From assembly GCA_046262435.1 (NCBI GenBank), contig JBHEMT010000081.1, forward strand, positions 1 to 15,203: DNA of 15,203 nucleotides. Direction: 5' to 3'. Position 1 is the first letter of the stretch; every line of letters starts with the position of its first letter. Positions 1 to 6,033 of the stretch are shown one piece after another. Position numbers and translations under genes: made by a program. Below the pieces are notes generated by a model that saw only the letters and a list, made by a program, of their open reading frames with translations, did not search any database and had not been told where the DNA came from. Source of the DNA: JBHEMT01 sp046262435 (GTDB lineage Bacteria > Chloroflexota > Dormibacteria > Aeolococcales > Aeolococcaceae).

Positions 1-426
1 CGCGGCGTCGGCGACGTGCTCACCAGCCTGGCCACCTGCTGCAAACCGGTGGTCGGCGAGGCCATCCGGGGCTATATCACCCGCGGCAAGGGGGTGACCG
101 TCCACCGCGCCAACTGCGTGAACATGCTCAACGCCAACGACATCGACCGGATCTGCGAGGTGGAGTGGGAGCGCGGCGGCCGCCAGGTGTACCCGGTGGG
201 CATCAAGATCGAGGCGTGGGACCGGACCGGCCTGCTCCGCGACATCGCCGCGGTCATCGCCGAGTCAAAGATCAACCTCAGCGGCGCAGACGTGCAGGTG
301 TACGACGACAAGACCGCGGTGATCTCCACGGTCGTGGAAATCCAGAACCTGACCCAGCTCAGCCGCCTGCTGGAGCGGCTGGAGGCGATTCGCGACGTCC
401 ACACGGTGGCCCGCGAGGCCAGCTGA
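1..426 (+). CDS. rel: Rel/SpoT-family (p)ppGpp synthetase/hydrolase, C-terminal fragment (5' end outside window)
   Basis: The reading frame is open from base 1, so the true start lies upstream and only about 141 C-terminal residues are present. These are the regulatory end of a long RelA/SpoT homologue, not the catalytic half. The first part holds the zinc-finger/RIS module, seen as TCCKPV, then GYITRGKGVTVHRANC, where the paired Cys, the His and the last Cys match the family. The rest is an ACT domain containing the typical DRTGLLRDIAAVIAE. In this family the C-terminal half senses stalled ribosomes and controls alarmone synthesis versus hydrolysis. The stop is followed by a 59-bp gap and hisS. 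A rel-hisS-aspS order is common in Gram-positive and related bacteria, often with dtd between rel and hisS; dtd is absent here. Whether the protein is bifunctional cannot be judged without the catalytic domains. Confidence 0.95.
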   Translation, partial: RGVGDVLTSLATCCKPVVGEAIRGYITRGKGVTVHRANCVNMLNANDIDRICEVEWERGGRQVYPVGIKIEAWDRTGLLRDIAAVIAESKINLSGADVQVYDDKTAVISTVVEIQNLTQLSRLLERLEAIRDVHTVAREAS

Positions 427-472
427 GCCAGCCCTGACCGGGCCTCCAAGGCAGCCACCTCCGGACGGCCCG

Positions 473-478
473 TAGACT
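473..478 (+). promoter_or_regulatory. Candidate -10 element (TAGACT), possibly for a leaderless hisS transcript
   Basis: In the 59-bp rel-hisS gap the hexamer TAGACT ends exactly 7 bases before the hisS GTG at 486. A transcript starting at the usual distance would begin at or next to the start codon. No recognisable -35 is present and no Shine-Dalgarno sequence precedes the GTG. TAnnnT plus about 7 nt plus a start codon is the known signature of leaderless genes in several high-GC phyla. That this promoter is used is inference. Confidence 0.35.
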
Positions 479-485
479 CGGTTCG

Positions 486-1766
486 GTGTCTGTGATCTCC
501 GCGCCGCGCGGTACGCGTGATCTGCTGCCCGCTGACGAGCCGGCGTGGGAGTGGCTGCACAGCGCCCACGTCCGGGTGGCCGGTGCCCACGGATACCGAC
601 TGGTGGAGACCCCGATGTTCGAGGCCACCGAGCTGTTCGAGCGCGGCATCGGAGCGGGCACCGACGTCGTCGACAAGGAGATGTACACCTTCAGCGACCG
701 CGGCGGCCGCTCACTCACGCTGCGGCCCGAAGGCACCCCGGCTGTCCTGAGGGCGGCACTCTCCGCCCACCTCGAGCAGGACCACAGGCCGGTCCGGCTG
801 CGCTACGCCGGCCCGATGTTCCGCTACGACCGTCCCCAGGCGGGCCGGTACCGCGAATTCCATCAGCTGGGGATCGAGTGCATCGGCGAGGGCAGCCCCG
901 AGCTCGACGTGGAGGTGATCGAGGTGGGCTGGGCCCTGTTCACCACCCTGGGCCTGGCCGGCGTGAACCTCCAGGTCAACTCCCTCGGCGACCTCGACGA
1001 CCGCCGCCGCTACCGGGCGGCCCTGGTCGCGTACTACACACCGCTGCGCGAGCAGCTCTGCGAGGACTGCCGCCGGCGGCTCACCATCAACCCGCTGCGC
1101 TTGCTCGACTGCAAGCGCGACGCCGGGTTGGTCGCCGCCGCGCCGGAGATCGCCGCCTCGCTCAGCGACGACACGCGCGCCTACTTCCGGCGGGTCCTCG
1201 ACGGCCTGACCGCGGCCGGTGTGCAACACACGGTGAACGCGCGACTGGTGCGCGGCCTCGACTACTACGCGCACACCACCTTCGAGTTCTGGCACACGTC
1301 GCTGCAGGGCGCGCAGAACGCGCTCGGTGGCGGCGGCCGCTATGACGGGCTGGCCGAAATGCTCGGTTTCCCCCCTACCCCGGGAGTGGGCTACGCGCTG
1401 GGCACCGAGCGCATCCTGCTCGTCGCCCAAGAGCAGGGGCTCACCCCGGGCCCTGACAGCACAGCAACGGTCGTGGTCGCCAGCGTCGGCGCCGGCCAGG
1501 CGGGAGCGGCGGCTGTCGTTGCCAGGGAGCTTCGTGGCGGCGGCCTGACCGTCGTCCTGGACACCGCTGAGCGCAAGCTGGAGCGCAAGCTGCGCAGTGC
1601 CGACCGGCTGGGCGCGTCGCTCTGCTGCATCGTTGGCGAGGATGAGGCGGCGGTCGACGGGGTCGCCCTGCGCGACCTGCGCAGCCACACTCAGACCTCG
1701 CTGTCGCGCATCGACCTGGTCGCCGCGGTGCGGGCGGCACTGGCACCCATCGGCGCGCTCCAATGA
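486..1766 (+). CDS. hisS: Histidyl-tRNA synthetase
   Basis: Cytoplasmic class II aminoacyl-tRNA synthetase that charges tRNA-His with histidine. The 426 residues are near the usual length (E. coli 424). Visible motifs are class II motif 2, RYAGPMFRYDRPQAGR from residue 106; the two histidine-binding signatures, RGLDYYAHTTFEF (256-268) and GGGGRYDGL (281-289); and motif 3, GVGYALGTERI (300-310). The last ~95 residues are the anticodon-binding domain. The GTG at 486 was chosen because the N-terminal APRGTRDLLP motif follows at once; GTG 492 is an alternative. No Shine-Dalgarno sequence is visible, which fits leaderless initiation from the TAGACT just upstream. The stop overlaps the aspS start as ATGA, implying cotranscription and translational coupling. 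Motif 3 reads GTER where many family members have GLER, a minor variation. Confidence 0.97.
   Translation: MSVISAPRGTRDLLPADEPAWEWLHSAHVRVAGAHGYRLVETPMFEATELFERGIGAGTDVVDKEMYTFSDRGGRSLTLRPEGTPAVLRAALSAHLEQDHRPVRLRYAGPMFRYDRPQAGRYREFHQLGIECIGEGSPELDVEVIEVGWALFTTLGLAGVNLQVNSLGDLDDRRRYRAALVAYYTPLREQLCEDCRRRLTINPLRLLDCKRDAGLVAAAPEIAASLSDDTRAYFRRVLDGLTAAGVQHTVNARLVRGLDYYAHTTFEFWHTSLQGAQNALGGGGRYDGLAEMLGFPPTPGVGYALGTERILLVAQEQGLTPGPDSTATVVVASVGAGQAGAAAVVARELRGGGLTVVLDTAERKLERKLRSADRLGASLCCIVGEDEAAVDGVALRDLRSHTQTSLSRIDLVAAVRAALAPIGALQ
1569..1592 (+). repeat. Perfect 12-bp tandem duplication inside hisS
   Basis: The unit GAGCGCAAGCTG occurs twice in a row, in frame, encoding ERKLERKL at the start of the anticodon-binding domain. 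Related synthetases have a similar basic-hydrophobic pattern here (GRSLKxQL...ADKLGA), so the repeat may partly reflect normal protein constraint. It neither breaks the gene nor is likely to be mobile. Confidence 0.6.
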
Positions 1767-3538
1767 GCACCCAGCGCACTTTGTGCGGCACGCCGCGCAC
1801 GGACAGGACCGGAGCCACGCTGACCGTCTACGGCTGGGTGGACCGTCGCCGTGACCATGGCGGCCTGATCTTTCTCGACCTGCGCGACCGCAGCGGCGTG
1901 GTCCAGGTGGTGATCAACCCCGCAACCGCGCCCGCGGCCCACGCCCAGGCGCAGGAGGTCCGCCTCGAGTGGGTGCTCAAGGTGACCGGAGAGCTACGCC
2001 GGAGGGCGCCGGAGAACGTCAACCCGCGCCGGCCGACCGGTGAGGTCGAGCTCCAGGCCACCGAGTGCACCGTGCTCAGCGCGGCGCGCACCCCACCGTT
2101 TCAGGTCAACGACGACGCCGAGGTGGAGGAGAAGCTGCGCCTGCGCTACCGCTATCTGGACCTGCGTCGGCCCAGCCTGCAGCGCAACCTGCGGGTGCGC
2201 TCGGTGTTCATCAATGCGCTGCGCACGGCGATGAACGACCAGGGCTTCATCGAGATCGAGACCCCCAACCTGATCCGCGCGACGCCGGAGGGCGCGCGCG
2301 ACTACCTGGTGCCGAGCCGGGTGACCCCGGGCAGCTTCTACGCCCTGCCCCAGTCGCCGCAGCTGTACAAGCAGCTCTGCATGGTCGCCGGCCTCGACCG
2401 CTACTTCCAGGTCGCCCGCTGTTTCCGCGACGAGGACCTCCGCGCGGACCGGCAGCCCGAGTTCACCCAACTCGACATCGAAATGTCCTTCGTCGATGAG
2501 GAGGACGTGTACGGCGCGCTGGAGACCACGATCGCCTCGGCCTGGACAGCGGCGGGCTTTCGCGGGGCGATCCGCACCCCCTTTCCGAGGCTGAGCTGGG
2601 AGGACGCGATGGCTCGGTATGGGGTGGACAAACCGGACACCCGCTTTGGCATGGAGCTGCAGGACCTGACCGAGGCAGTGCGCGGCTCCCAGTTCAAGGT
2701 CTTCAGCAGCGTCGTCGCCGCCGGCGGCCAGGTCAAGGGGATTCGTGTGGAGGGCGGCGCCGAGCTGACCCGGGGCGAGCTCGAGGGTGAGCTGACCGAC
2801 CTGGTGCGCGGCATGGGCGCCAAGGGCCTCGCCTACCTGTGGCTGCGTGCCGAGGGGTGGAGCGGCGGCATCGCCAAGTTCTTCAGTGCCGACGAGCTCG
2901 CGGCGGTGGCTCGCAGCACCGGTGCCGCCGCGGGGGACGCGGTTCTGATGGTCGCCGACCGTCCCGCAGTGGTCGCGGCCTCCCTGGGGGCGCTGCGCAA
3001 CCACCTCGGCCGCACCCGTCGGCTCTACGACCCTGAGGGGCTGGACATGCTCTGGGTCACCGAGTTTCCGATGTTCGAGCGCGACCAGGACAGCGGCGAG
3101 CTGACCGCGCTGCACCACCCTTTCACCATGGTTCATGCCGATGACGTCGATCTGCTGGAGAGCGCCCCGGAACGGATCCGCTCGCGCGCCTACGACATCG
3201 TGCTCAACGGTCGGGAAATCGGCAGCGGCAGCATCCGGATCACCGACCCCGACATCCAGCGGCGGGTGTTCGCGGCTCTTGGCATCGATGCCGCCGCGGC
3301 GCAGGCGAGGTTTGGATTCCTGCTCGACGCCTTCGCCTACGGGGTGCCGCCGCACGGCGGCTTCGCCGCGGGGATCGACCGCCTGGTGATGGAGGGCCTC
3401 GGCGTGGATAACATTCGCGATGTCATCGCCTTCCCCAAGAATCAGCAGGCGCAGGAGCTGATGACCGACGCCCCAGCCCCGGCCGACGCAGGCGCGCTCG
3501 CCGACCTCGGCATTGTGGTGCGCCCCCGCACTGGCTGA
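1763..3538 (+). CDS. aspS: Aspartyl-tRNA synthetase, bacterial type with GAD domain
   Basis: Class II synthetase attaching aspartate to tRNA-Asp in the cytoplasm. The 591 residues match the bacterial type (E. coli ~590). An N-terminal OB-fold anticodon domain (about 1-105, with YGWVDRRRDHGGLIFLDLRD) is followed by the catalytic core: ATPEGARDYLVPSR (from 173), motif 2 FRDEDLRADRQPEF (221-234) and motif 3 GGFAAGIDRL (532-541). The bacterial GAD insertion lies at about 290-420. His32 in the OB-fold occupies the position that is Leu30 in the discriminating E. coli enzyme and His31 in the non-discriminating Pseudomonas enzyme. It may therefore also charge tRNA-Asn for GatCAB amidation; this is inference. 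The ATG overlaps the hisS stop by four bases (ATGA). No dedicated ribosome-binding site is evident, consistent with coupling. Confidence 0.97.
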   Translation: MSTQRTLCGTPRTDRTGATLTVYGWVDRRRDHGGLIFLDLRDRSGVVQVVINPATAPAAHAQAQEVRLEWVLKVTGELRRRAPENVNPRRPTGEVELQATECTVLSAARTPPFQVNDDAEVEEKLRLRYRYLDLRRPSLQRNLRVRSVFINALRTAMNDQGFIEIETPNLIRATPEGARDYLVPSRVTPGSFYALPQSPQLYKQLCMVAGLDRYFQVARCFRDEDLRADRQPEFTQLDIEMSFVDEEDVYGALETTIASAWTAAGFRGAIRTPFPRLSWEDAMARYGVDKPDTRFGMELQDLTEAVRGSQFKVFSSVVAAGGQVKGIRVEGGAELTRGELEGELTDLVRGMGAKGLAYLWLRAEGWSGGIAKFFSADELAAVARSTGAAAGDAVLMVADRPAVVAASLGALRNHLGRTRRLYDPEGLDMLWVTEFPMFERDQDSGELTALHHPFTMVHADDVDLLESAPERIRSRAYDIVLNGREIGSGSIRITDPDIQRRVFAALGIDAAAAQARFGFLLDAFAYGVPPHGGFAAGIDRLVMEGLGVDNIRDVIAFPKNQQAQELMTDAPAPADAGALADLGIVVRPRTG

Positions 3539-3563
3539 GCCGACTCGGCCCGCCACCGAGGCC

Positions 3564-3728
3564 GTGGGCAGGCAACTGAGCCTTCCCGGACTGCCGGGCC
3601 GGTGCCCACACTGCGGGTCCGCCGCGGTCGATCTCGACGCGGTCAGCGACGACACCGGCGAGCTCCAGGCAGACCGCTGGCGGTGCCGACGCTGCGCGCG
3701 TGTGTGGTGGCAGCTCACGCCACCGTGA
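3564..3728 (+). CDS. Small zinc-ribbon protein of unknown function
   Basis: About 54 residues from GTG 3564. A longer version from TTG 3513 (71 residues) would overlap the end of aspS by 26 bp. The recognisable content is two CxxC knuckles, CPHCG and CRRC, separated by about 26 residues and framed by acidic residues (DLDAVSDDTGEL). This is a treble-clef/rubredoxin-like zinc-ribbon layout. The C-terminus is aromatic (VWWQLTPP). Such mini-ribbons are often accessory nucleic-acid or protein-binding modules, but the family is not recognised and no role is assigned. It follows aspS by 25 bp and may ride on the same transcript. Support for coding is the intact cysteine quartet and the position immediately after aspS; the exact start is uncertain. 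Confidence 0.6.
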   Translation: MGRQLSLPGLPGRCPHCGSAAVDLDAVSDDTGELQADRWRCRRCARVWWQLTPP

Positions 3729-3757
3729 CGGAGGATATGACCGGCGGGGCGGCGCGG

Positions 3758-3763
3758 TACGAT
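3758..3763 (+). promoter_or_regulatory. Candidate -10 element (TACGAT) for the structured RNA
   Basis: TACGAT lies 29 bp after the zinc-ribbon stop in a GC-rich stretch. A start 7 bases downstream falls at 3770/3771, the first bases of the long closing stem described for 3770-3956. An ATGACC about 15 bp upstream is only a weak -35 candidate. No protein start follows at a sensible distance. Confidence 0.4.
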
Positions 3764-3769
3764 GCCTCC

Positions 3770-3956
3770 CGTCCCTGGCCGGGTGCAGCTTTCTCTATGT
3801 GGCTGGACCAACACTTTCGACATCGGGGCTCCAACATCCGCCGTCCGCCTCCGAGCCCCGCCCGCAACGGCAGGGGAGGGAGAACGGCGGCGTGCGGTTC
3901 CCCACCTGGTCCTTGGGCTCAGCCCAGGACGGCGCTCCGGTTCAGGGACGTCCTTT
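3770..3956 (+). ncRNA. Candidate ~181-nt structured RNA (6S-like architecture; alternatively a 5' leader)
   Basis: The stretch between the zinc-ribbon stop (3728) and the GTG at 3985 (256 bp) has no convincing gene. Bases 3770-3777 pair perfectly with 3943-3950. The helix continues through a G-U pair, one bulged base and 3779-3782 with 3937-3940, plus a G-U, giving about 13-14 pairs. Inside the 3' arm is a 9-bp hairpin with one bulged base (3909-3912/3927-3930 and 3914-3918/3922-3926). Near the centre an 8-bp stem, CGGGGCTC with GAGCCCCG (3824-3831/3853-3860), closes a 21-base loop. Closing stem, internal region with a small 3'-arm hairpin, apical stem and length ~181 nt are the layout of 6S RNA, the RNA-polymerase regulator. 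A TCCTTTCCC tract follows the stem. High GC makes spurious pairing easy, and ggacca 3805-3810 can alternatively pair with tggtcc 3907-3912. A cis-acting leader for the next gene is the main alternative. Confidence 0.4.
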
Positions 3957-3984
3957 CCCAACGGGCCGCTGCGGCGGGGGCGGG

Positions 3985-4242
3985 GTGACTCCGGGCGTGG
4001 TGCTCGCGGGGTTGCTGGTGCTGCTGAGTGCCCAACTCACCCACCTAATGCGCCGCCGTCGGGGCAGGTATGTGGTCTGTCTGCTCTTGAGCGCAGTGGG
4101 CCTCGTCGGCGGCGAGCTGCTTGCGGCCGCGGGCCATCTCGGCCGTCCCACCCTGGGCGTCCTCCATCCGGTGGCGGACGCCGTGCTCATCGTCGCCCTG
4201 CAGGTGGCGGGAACCATCGTCTCGGCGCCTCGCGCCGGCTGA
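3985..4242 (+). CDS. Small membrane protein, about three transmembrane helices, unknown function
   Basis: 85 residues from GTG 3985, preceded by a purine-rich GCGGGGGCGGG that could serve weakly in ribosome binding. The sequence is strongly hydrophobic in three blocks: TPGVVLAGLLVLLSAQLTHL, a basic RRRRGR turn, then YVVCLLLSAVGLVGGELL, and a last VADAVLIVALQVAGTIVSA. The RRRRGR cluster suggests a cytoplasmic loop between helices 1 and 2. The frame is open further upstream to 3700, but that part is low-complexity and lies over the candidate RNA, so the short start is preferred. The family is not recognised. It sits 62 bp before another small membrane protein and upstream of an anti-sigma/sigma pair, so involvement in envelope sensing is possible, but only by position. 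Confidence 0.5.
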   Translation: MTPGVVLAGLLVLLSAQLTHLMRRRRGRYVVCLLLSAVGLVGGELLAAAGHLGRPTLGVLHPVADAVLIVALQVAGTIVSAPRAG

Positions 4243-4267
4243 GGGGGTGCGCCGCCCTGCCTATACT
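4239..4267 (+). promoter_or_regulatory. Candidate promoter (CTGAGG, 17 bp, TATACT)
   Basis: TATACT at 4262-4267 is the most consensus-like -10 in the window. CTGAGG at 4239-4244, with a 17-bp spacer, is an acceptable -35. The predicted start near 4274 would give a ~31-nt leader carrying the GGAG ribosome-binding site of the gene at 4305. It probably drives the small membrane protein and the anti-sigma/sigma pair. Confidence 0.5.
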
Positions 4268-4304
4268 CCGGAGCGCGCCATCCACCGCAGTCTGGAGAAC
4301 CATC

Positions 4305-4565
4305 GTGCGTCTGGTCGGACGAGCCGTGCTCACCCTTGTTGCCGGGGTGGGGCTGGGACTGATTGGGGTGGTGCTGTTCTCGCCGAGCCTGCGCTCATGT
4401 GCGGTCAGCCTGCTGCGCGGTGGTGGCAGTCCGCCCGCCGACGATGACGATCGGCGGCCGAACATCGTCCTGCGCTCCCCCTCCGGTGACGCGGCGCCGC
4501 TGAGTCAGGCGGTGGCTGAGGGGATTGCCGCTGCCGGCCAGGTGTCCGAGTCCCGCGGGTTTTGA
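4305..4565 (+). CDS. Small bitopic membrane protein upstream of the anti-sigma factor
   Basis: 86 residues from GTG 4305, with a clear GGAG (4294-4297) seven bases upstream. Residues about 5-27 (GRAVLTLVAGVGLGLIGVVLF) form one transmembrane helix. The rest is a hydrophilic tail with an acidic-basic PPADDDDRR stretch and a C-terminal Ala/Gly/Ser-rich segment. No known domain is recognised. It has its own candidate promoter, ends 31 bp before the anti-sigma start and is therefore probably cotranscribed with the anti-sigma/sigma genes. A role in tethering or signalling to that pair is an inference from position only. Coding support comes from the ribosome-binding site and the single clean membrane helix. 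Confidence 0.55.
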   Translation: MRLVGRAVLTLVAGVGLGLIGVVLFSPSLRSCAVSLLRGGGSPPADDDDRRPNIVLRSPSGDAAPLSQAVAEGIAAAGQVSESRGF

Positions 4566-4596
4566 GGTGGCCGGTCCTGGGTACCAGCAGAGGACG

Positions 4597-5052
4597 ATGA
4601 CCAGCACCTCTGAACTGCGGCTGCCGGCGGAGCGCGACTACATCCTGGTCGCCAAGCGTGCGGCCGCATCGTTCGGCTGCGTCGCCGGGTTCGGCGTGGA
4701 GGCGGTCGACGATCTGACCATCGCTGTCGCCCAGGCCTGCGAGAACGCCATCGCGATGTGCACCGCCGACGGAGCCGCAGGTGAGCTGCGCCTGTTGTTC
4801 AAGCTCAACGAAGGGCGCCTCGACGTGCAGGTGCGCAGCGTGCGTAGCCGCGAGACGGTGGCCGAAGCCGAGGACCGGGCGGTCGCCGCGCGGGCGCGGC
4901 AGCTTGCCGAGGCCAGGGAGGCGGAGCGAGCCCAGGCGGCCACCGAGCTGGCCCTGCAGATGATGGGCCTGTTCGTCGACGACTGCCGTTGGGGCCTCGA
5001 CCAGCGCTCCGGAGGTCTGCGCGTCCGGCTGACCAAGTACCGAGCTTCGTGA
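4597..5052 (+). CDS. RsbW/SpoIIAB-like anti-sigma factor with degenerate ATPase motifs
   Basis: 151 residues from ATG 4597, preceded by AGAGGA. The fold is recognisable as the GHKL serine-kinase anti-sigma family: an N-terminal LRLPAERDYILVAKRAAASF, the N-box region DDLTIAVAQACENAIA (38-53), the strand GRLDVQVRS (73-81) and the terminal GGLRVRLTKY (139-148). Known members bind the sigma factor and phosphorylate a STAS anti-anti-sigma protein. Here the N-box glutamate (ExxxN) is Gln46, with Asn50 kept. The DxGxG box is absent after strand 73-81 and is replaced by a charged Ala/Glu/Arg-rich segment (83-117) likely to be helical, and the glycine-rich G2 motif is not evident. Sigma binding may be retained while kinase activity is doubtful. 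The stop overlaps the sigma start (GTGA), the usual pairing of this family. No STAS gene is in the window. Confidence 0.8.
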   Translation: MTSTSELRLPAERDYILVAKRAAASFGCVAGFGVEAVDDLTIAVAQACENAIAMCTADGAAGELRLLFKLNEGRLDVQVRSVRSRETVAEAEDRAVAARARQLAEAREAERAQAATELALQMMGLFVDDCRWGLDQRSGGLRVRLTKYRAS

Positions 5053-5873
5053 CCGCGGGCCCGCGCACGGCACGGGCGGCACCTGGGCGGAGCGAGAGGA
5101 CGCTGGCCAAGCCGGCGGGCGGAGCCCGGCGCGACGAGGTTCGTGAGCTGCTCCGGCAGTATCACAGCCGCCCCACCCCTGCAGCGCGAGAGCGACTTGT
5201 GGAGCTCAACGCCGACCTCGTCCACTTCATCGCGCGGCGCTTCGCGAACCGGGGTGAGCCGCTCGAGGACATCGAGCAGGTGGGTTTCCTGGGACTGATC
5301 AACGCCATCGAGCGCTTCGACCCGAGTCTGGAGAACGAGTTCTCCACCTTCGCCACACCGACGATCATGGGCGAGATTCGGCGGTACTTTCGCGACCGAT
5401 CCTGGGCGGTGCGCGTGCCCCGTCGCCTGCAGGAGAACTACGGGAGGGTGATCCGCGCCCAGGAACTGCTCCAGCTCAGCCTGGGGCGGCATCCGTCGAT
5501 CGCGGAGATCGGGATCGAGGTGGGCCTCGAACCCGACGAGGTGCTGGCCGCGCTCGAGGTGGCCCCGGCGCAGCACACCCTGTCGCTGGACACGCCGATG
5601 GGCGGCGGCGACGACGAGGAGGGGCTGGAGCTCGGGGCCCGGCTTGGCCAGGAGGACGAGAACCTCGAGCGGGTGGAGATGGCGGCGCTGCTCAAGCAGG
5701 CGATGGCCCATCTGACGCCGCGCGAGCGCAAGATCATGGCTCTTCGCTTCGTCGACCAGCTGCCCCAGACCGAGGTGGCCAAGCGGTTGGGCATCTCGCA
5801 GATGCACGTGTCACGGCTGCAGCGGGCTGCCGTCGACCACCTGCGTGCCGACCTTGCCGAGGCCGTTCCCTGA
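5049..5873 (+). CDS. SigB/SigF-type alternative RNA polymerase sigma factor (sigma-70 group 3)
   Basis: 274 residues from GTG 5049. Directs RNA polymerase to a stress, developmental or envelope regulon. Region 2 is well conserved: VELNADLVHFIARRF, then VGFLGLINAIERFDP (78-92), FSTFATPTIMGEIRRYFRD and the promoter-melting tail RSWAVRVPRRLQE. Region 3 contains LGRHPSIAEIGIEVGL. Region 4 carries LTPRERKIMALRF from residue 222 and the helix-turn-helix TEVAKRLGISQMHVSRLQR. Region 1.1 is absent, as in the SigB/SigF/SigG/WhiG group. GTG 5049 is preferred because it forms a GTGA overlap with the anti-sigma stop; the open frame upstream is only the antisigma gene read in another frame. The pairing suggests the sigma is held inactive by its neighbour. 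The regulon is unknown. Confidence 0.93.
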   Translation: MTAGPRTARAAPGRSERTLAKPAGGARRDEVRELLRQYHSRPTPAARERLVELNADLVHFIARRFANRGEPLEDIEQVGFLGLINAIERFDPSLENEFSTFATPTIMGEIRRYFRDRSWAVRVPRRLQENYGRVIRAQELLQLSLGRHPSIAEIGIEVGLEPDEVLAALEVAPAQHTLSLDTPMGGGDDEEGLELGARLGQEDENLERVEMAALLKQAMAHLTPRERKIMALRFVDQLPQTEVAKRLGISQMHVSRLQRAAVDHLRADLAEAVP

Positions 5874-5908
5874 GCGCACGACCGGTGGGGCAGAGGCCGG
5901 AGCGCTGC

Positions 5909-5914
5909 TAAGAT
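5909..5914 (+). promoter_or_regulatory. Candidate -10 element (TAAGAT) for the FtsA-like transcription unit
   Basis: TAAGAT lies 35 bp after the sigma-factor stop in a 183-bp gap. No good -35 is seen. Start of transcription near 5921 would leave about 110 nt before the GGAGG at 6019-6023 and the short leader ORF. The leader is C-rich; CTCCGGAG (6015-6022) is palindromic and overlaps the GGAGG. No terminator for the sigma gene is apparent in the gap. Confidence 0.35.
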
Positions 5915-6033
5915 CGCGTTGACAGTCCGGCCGTCACCGCCCGGGCGCCGGGTCCCCGCCACCGCGACGTTCTTCCACCCACACCGCCGGGACCGTTCCC
6001 TCGACGTCCCCCAACTCCGGAGGTGCCACCGCG

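Noticed and set aside
711..1763. 350-residue open frame on the - strand across hisS
   Set aside because: Fully covered by hisS with all class II motifs; no recognisable protein features.
3909..3930. Hairpin as an intrinsic terminator
   Set aside because: Stable, but followed by GGCGCTCCGG and not a T-run; it fits better as an internal element of the candidate RNA.
1994..3961. 655-residue open frame on the - strand across aspS
   Set aside because: It mirrors aspS, whose motifs are all on the + strand. The translation has low-complexity His/Gly/Arg composition, typical of antisense frames in GC-rich DNA.
3700..3984. Upstream extension of the small membrane protein frame
   Set aside because: Open but low-complexity, overlaps the zinc-ribbon gene and the base-paired RNA region. 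GTG 3985 starts directly at the hydrophobic sequence.
4266..6022. Palindrome CTCCGGAG in two upstream regions (4266-4273 and 6015-6022) as a shared operator
   Set aside because: Eight GC-rich bases recur by chance here, and a near copy (CTCCGGAGG) also lies within the anti-sigma coding sequence, so no operator is claimed.
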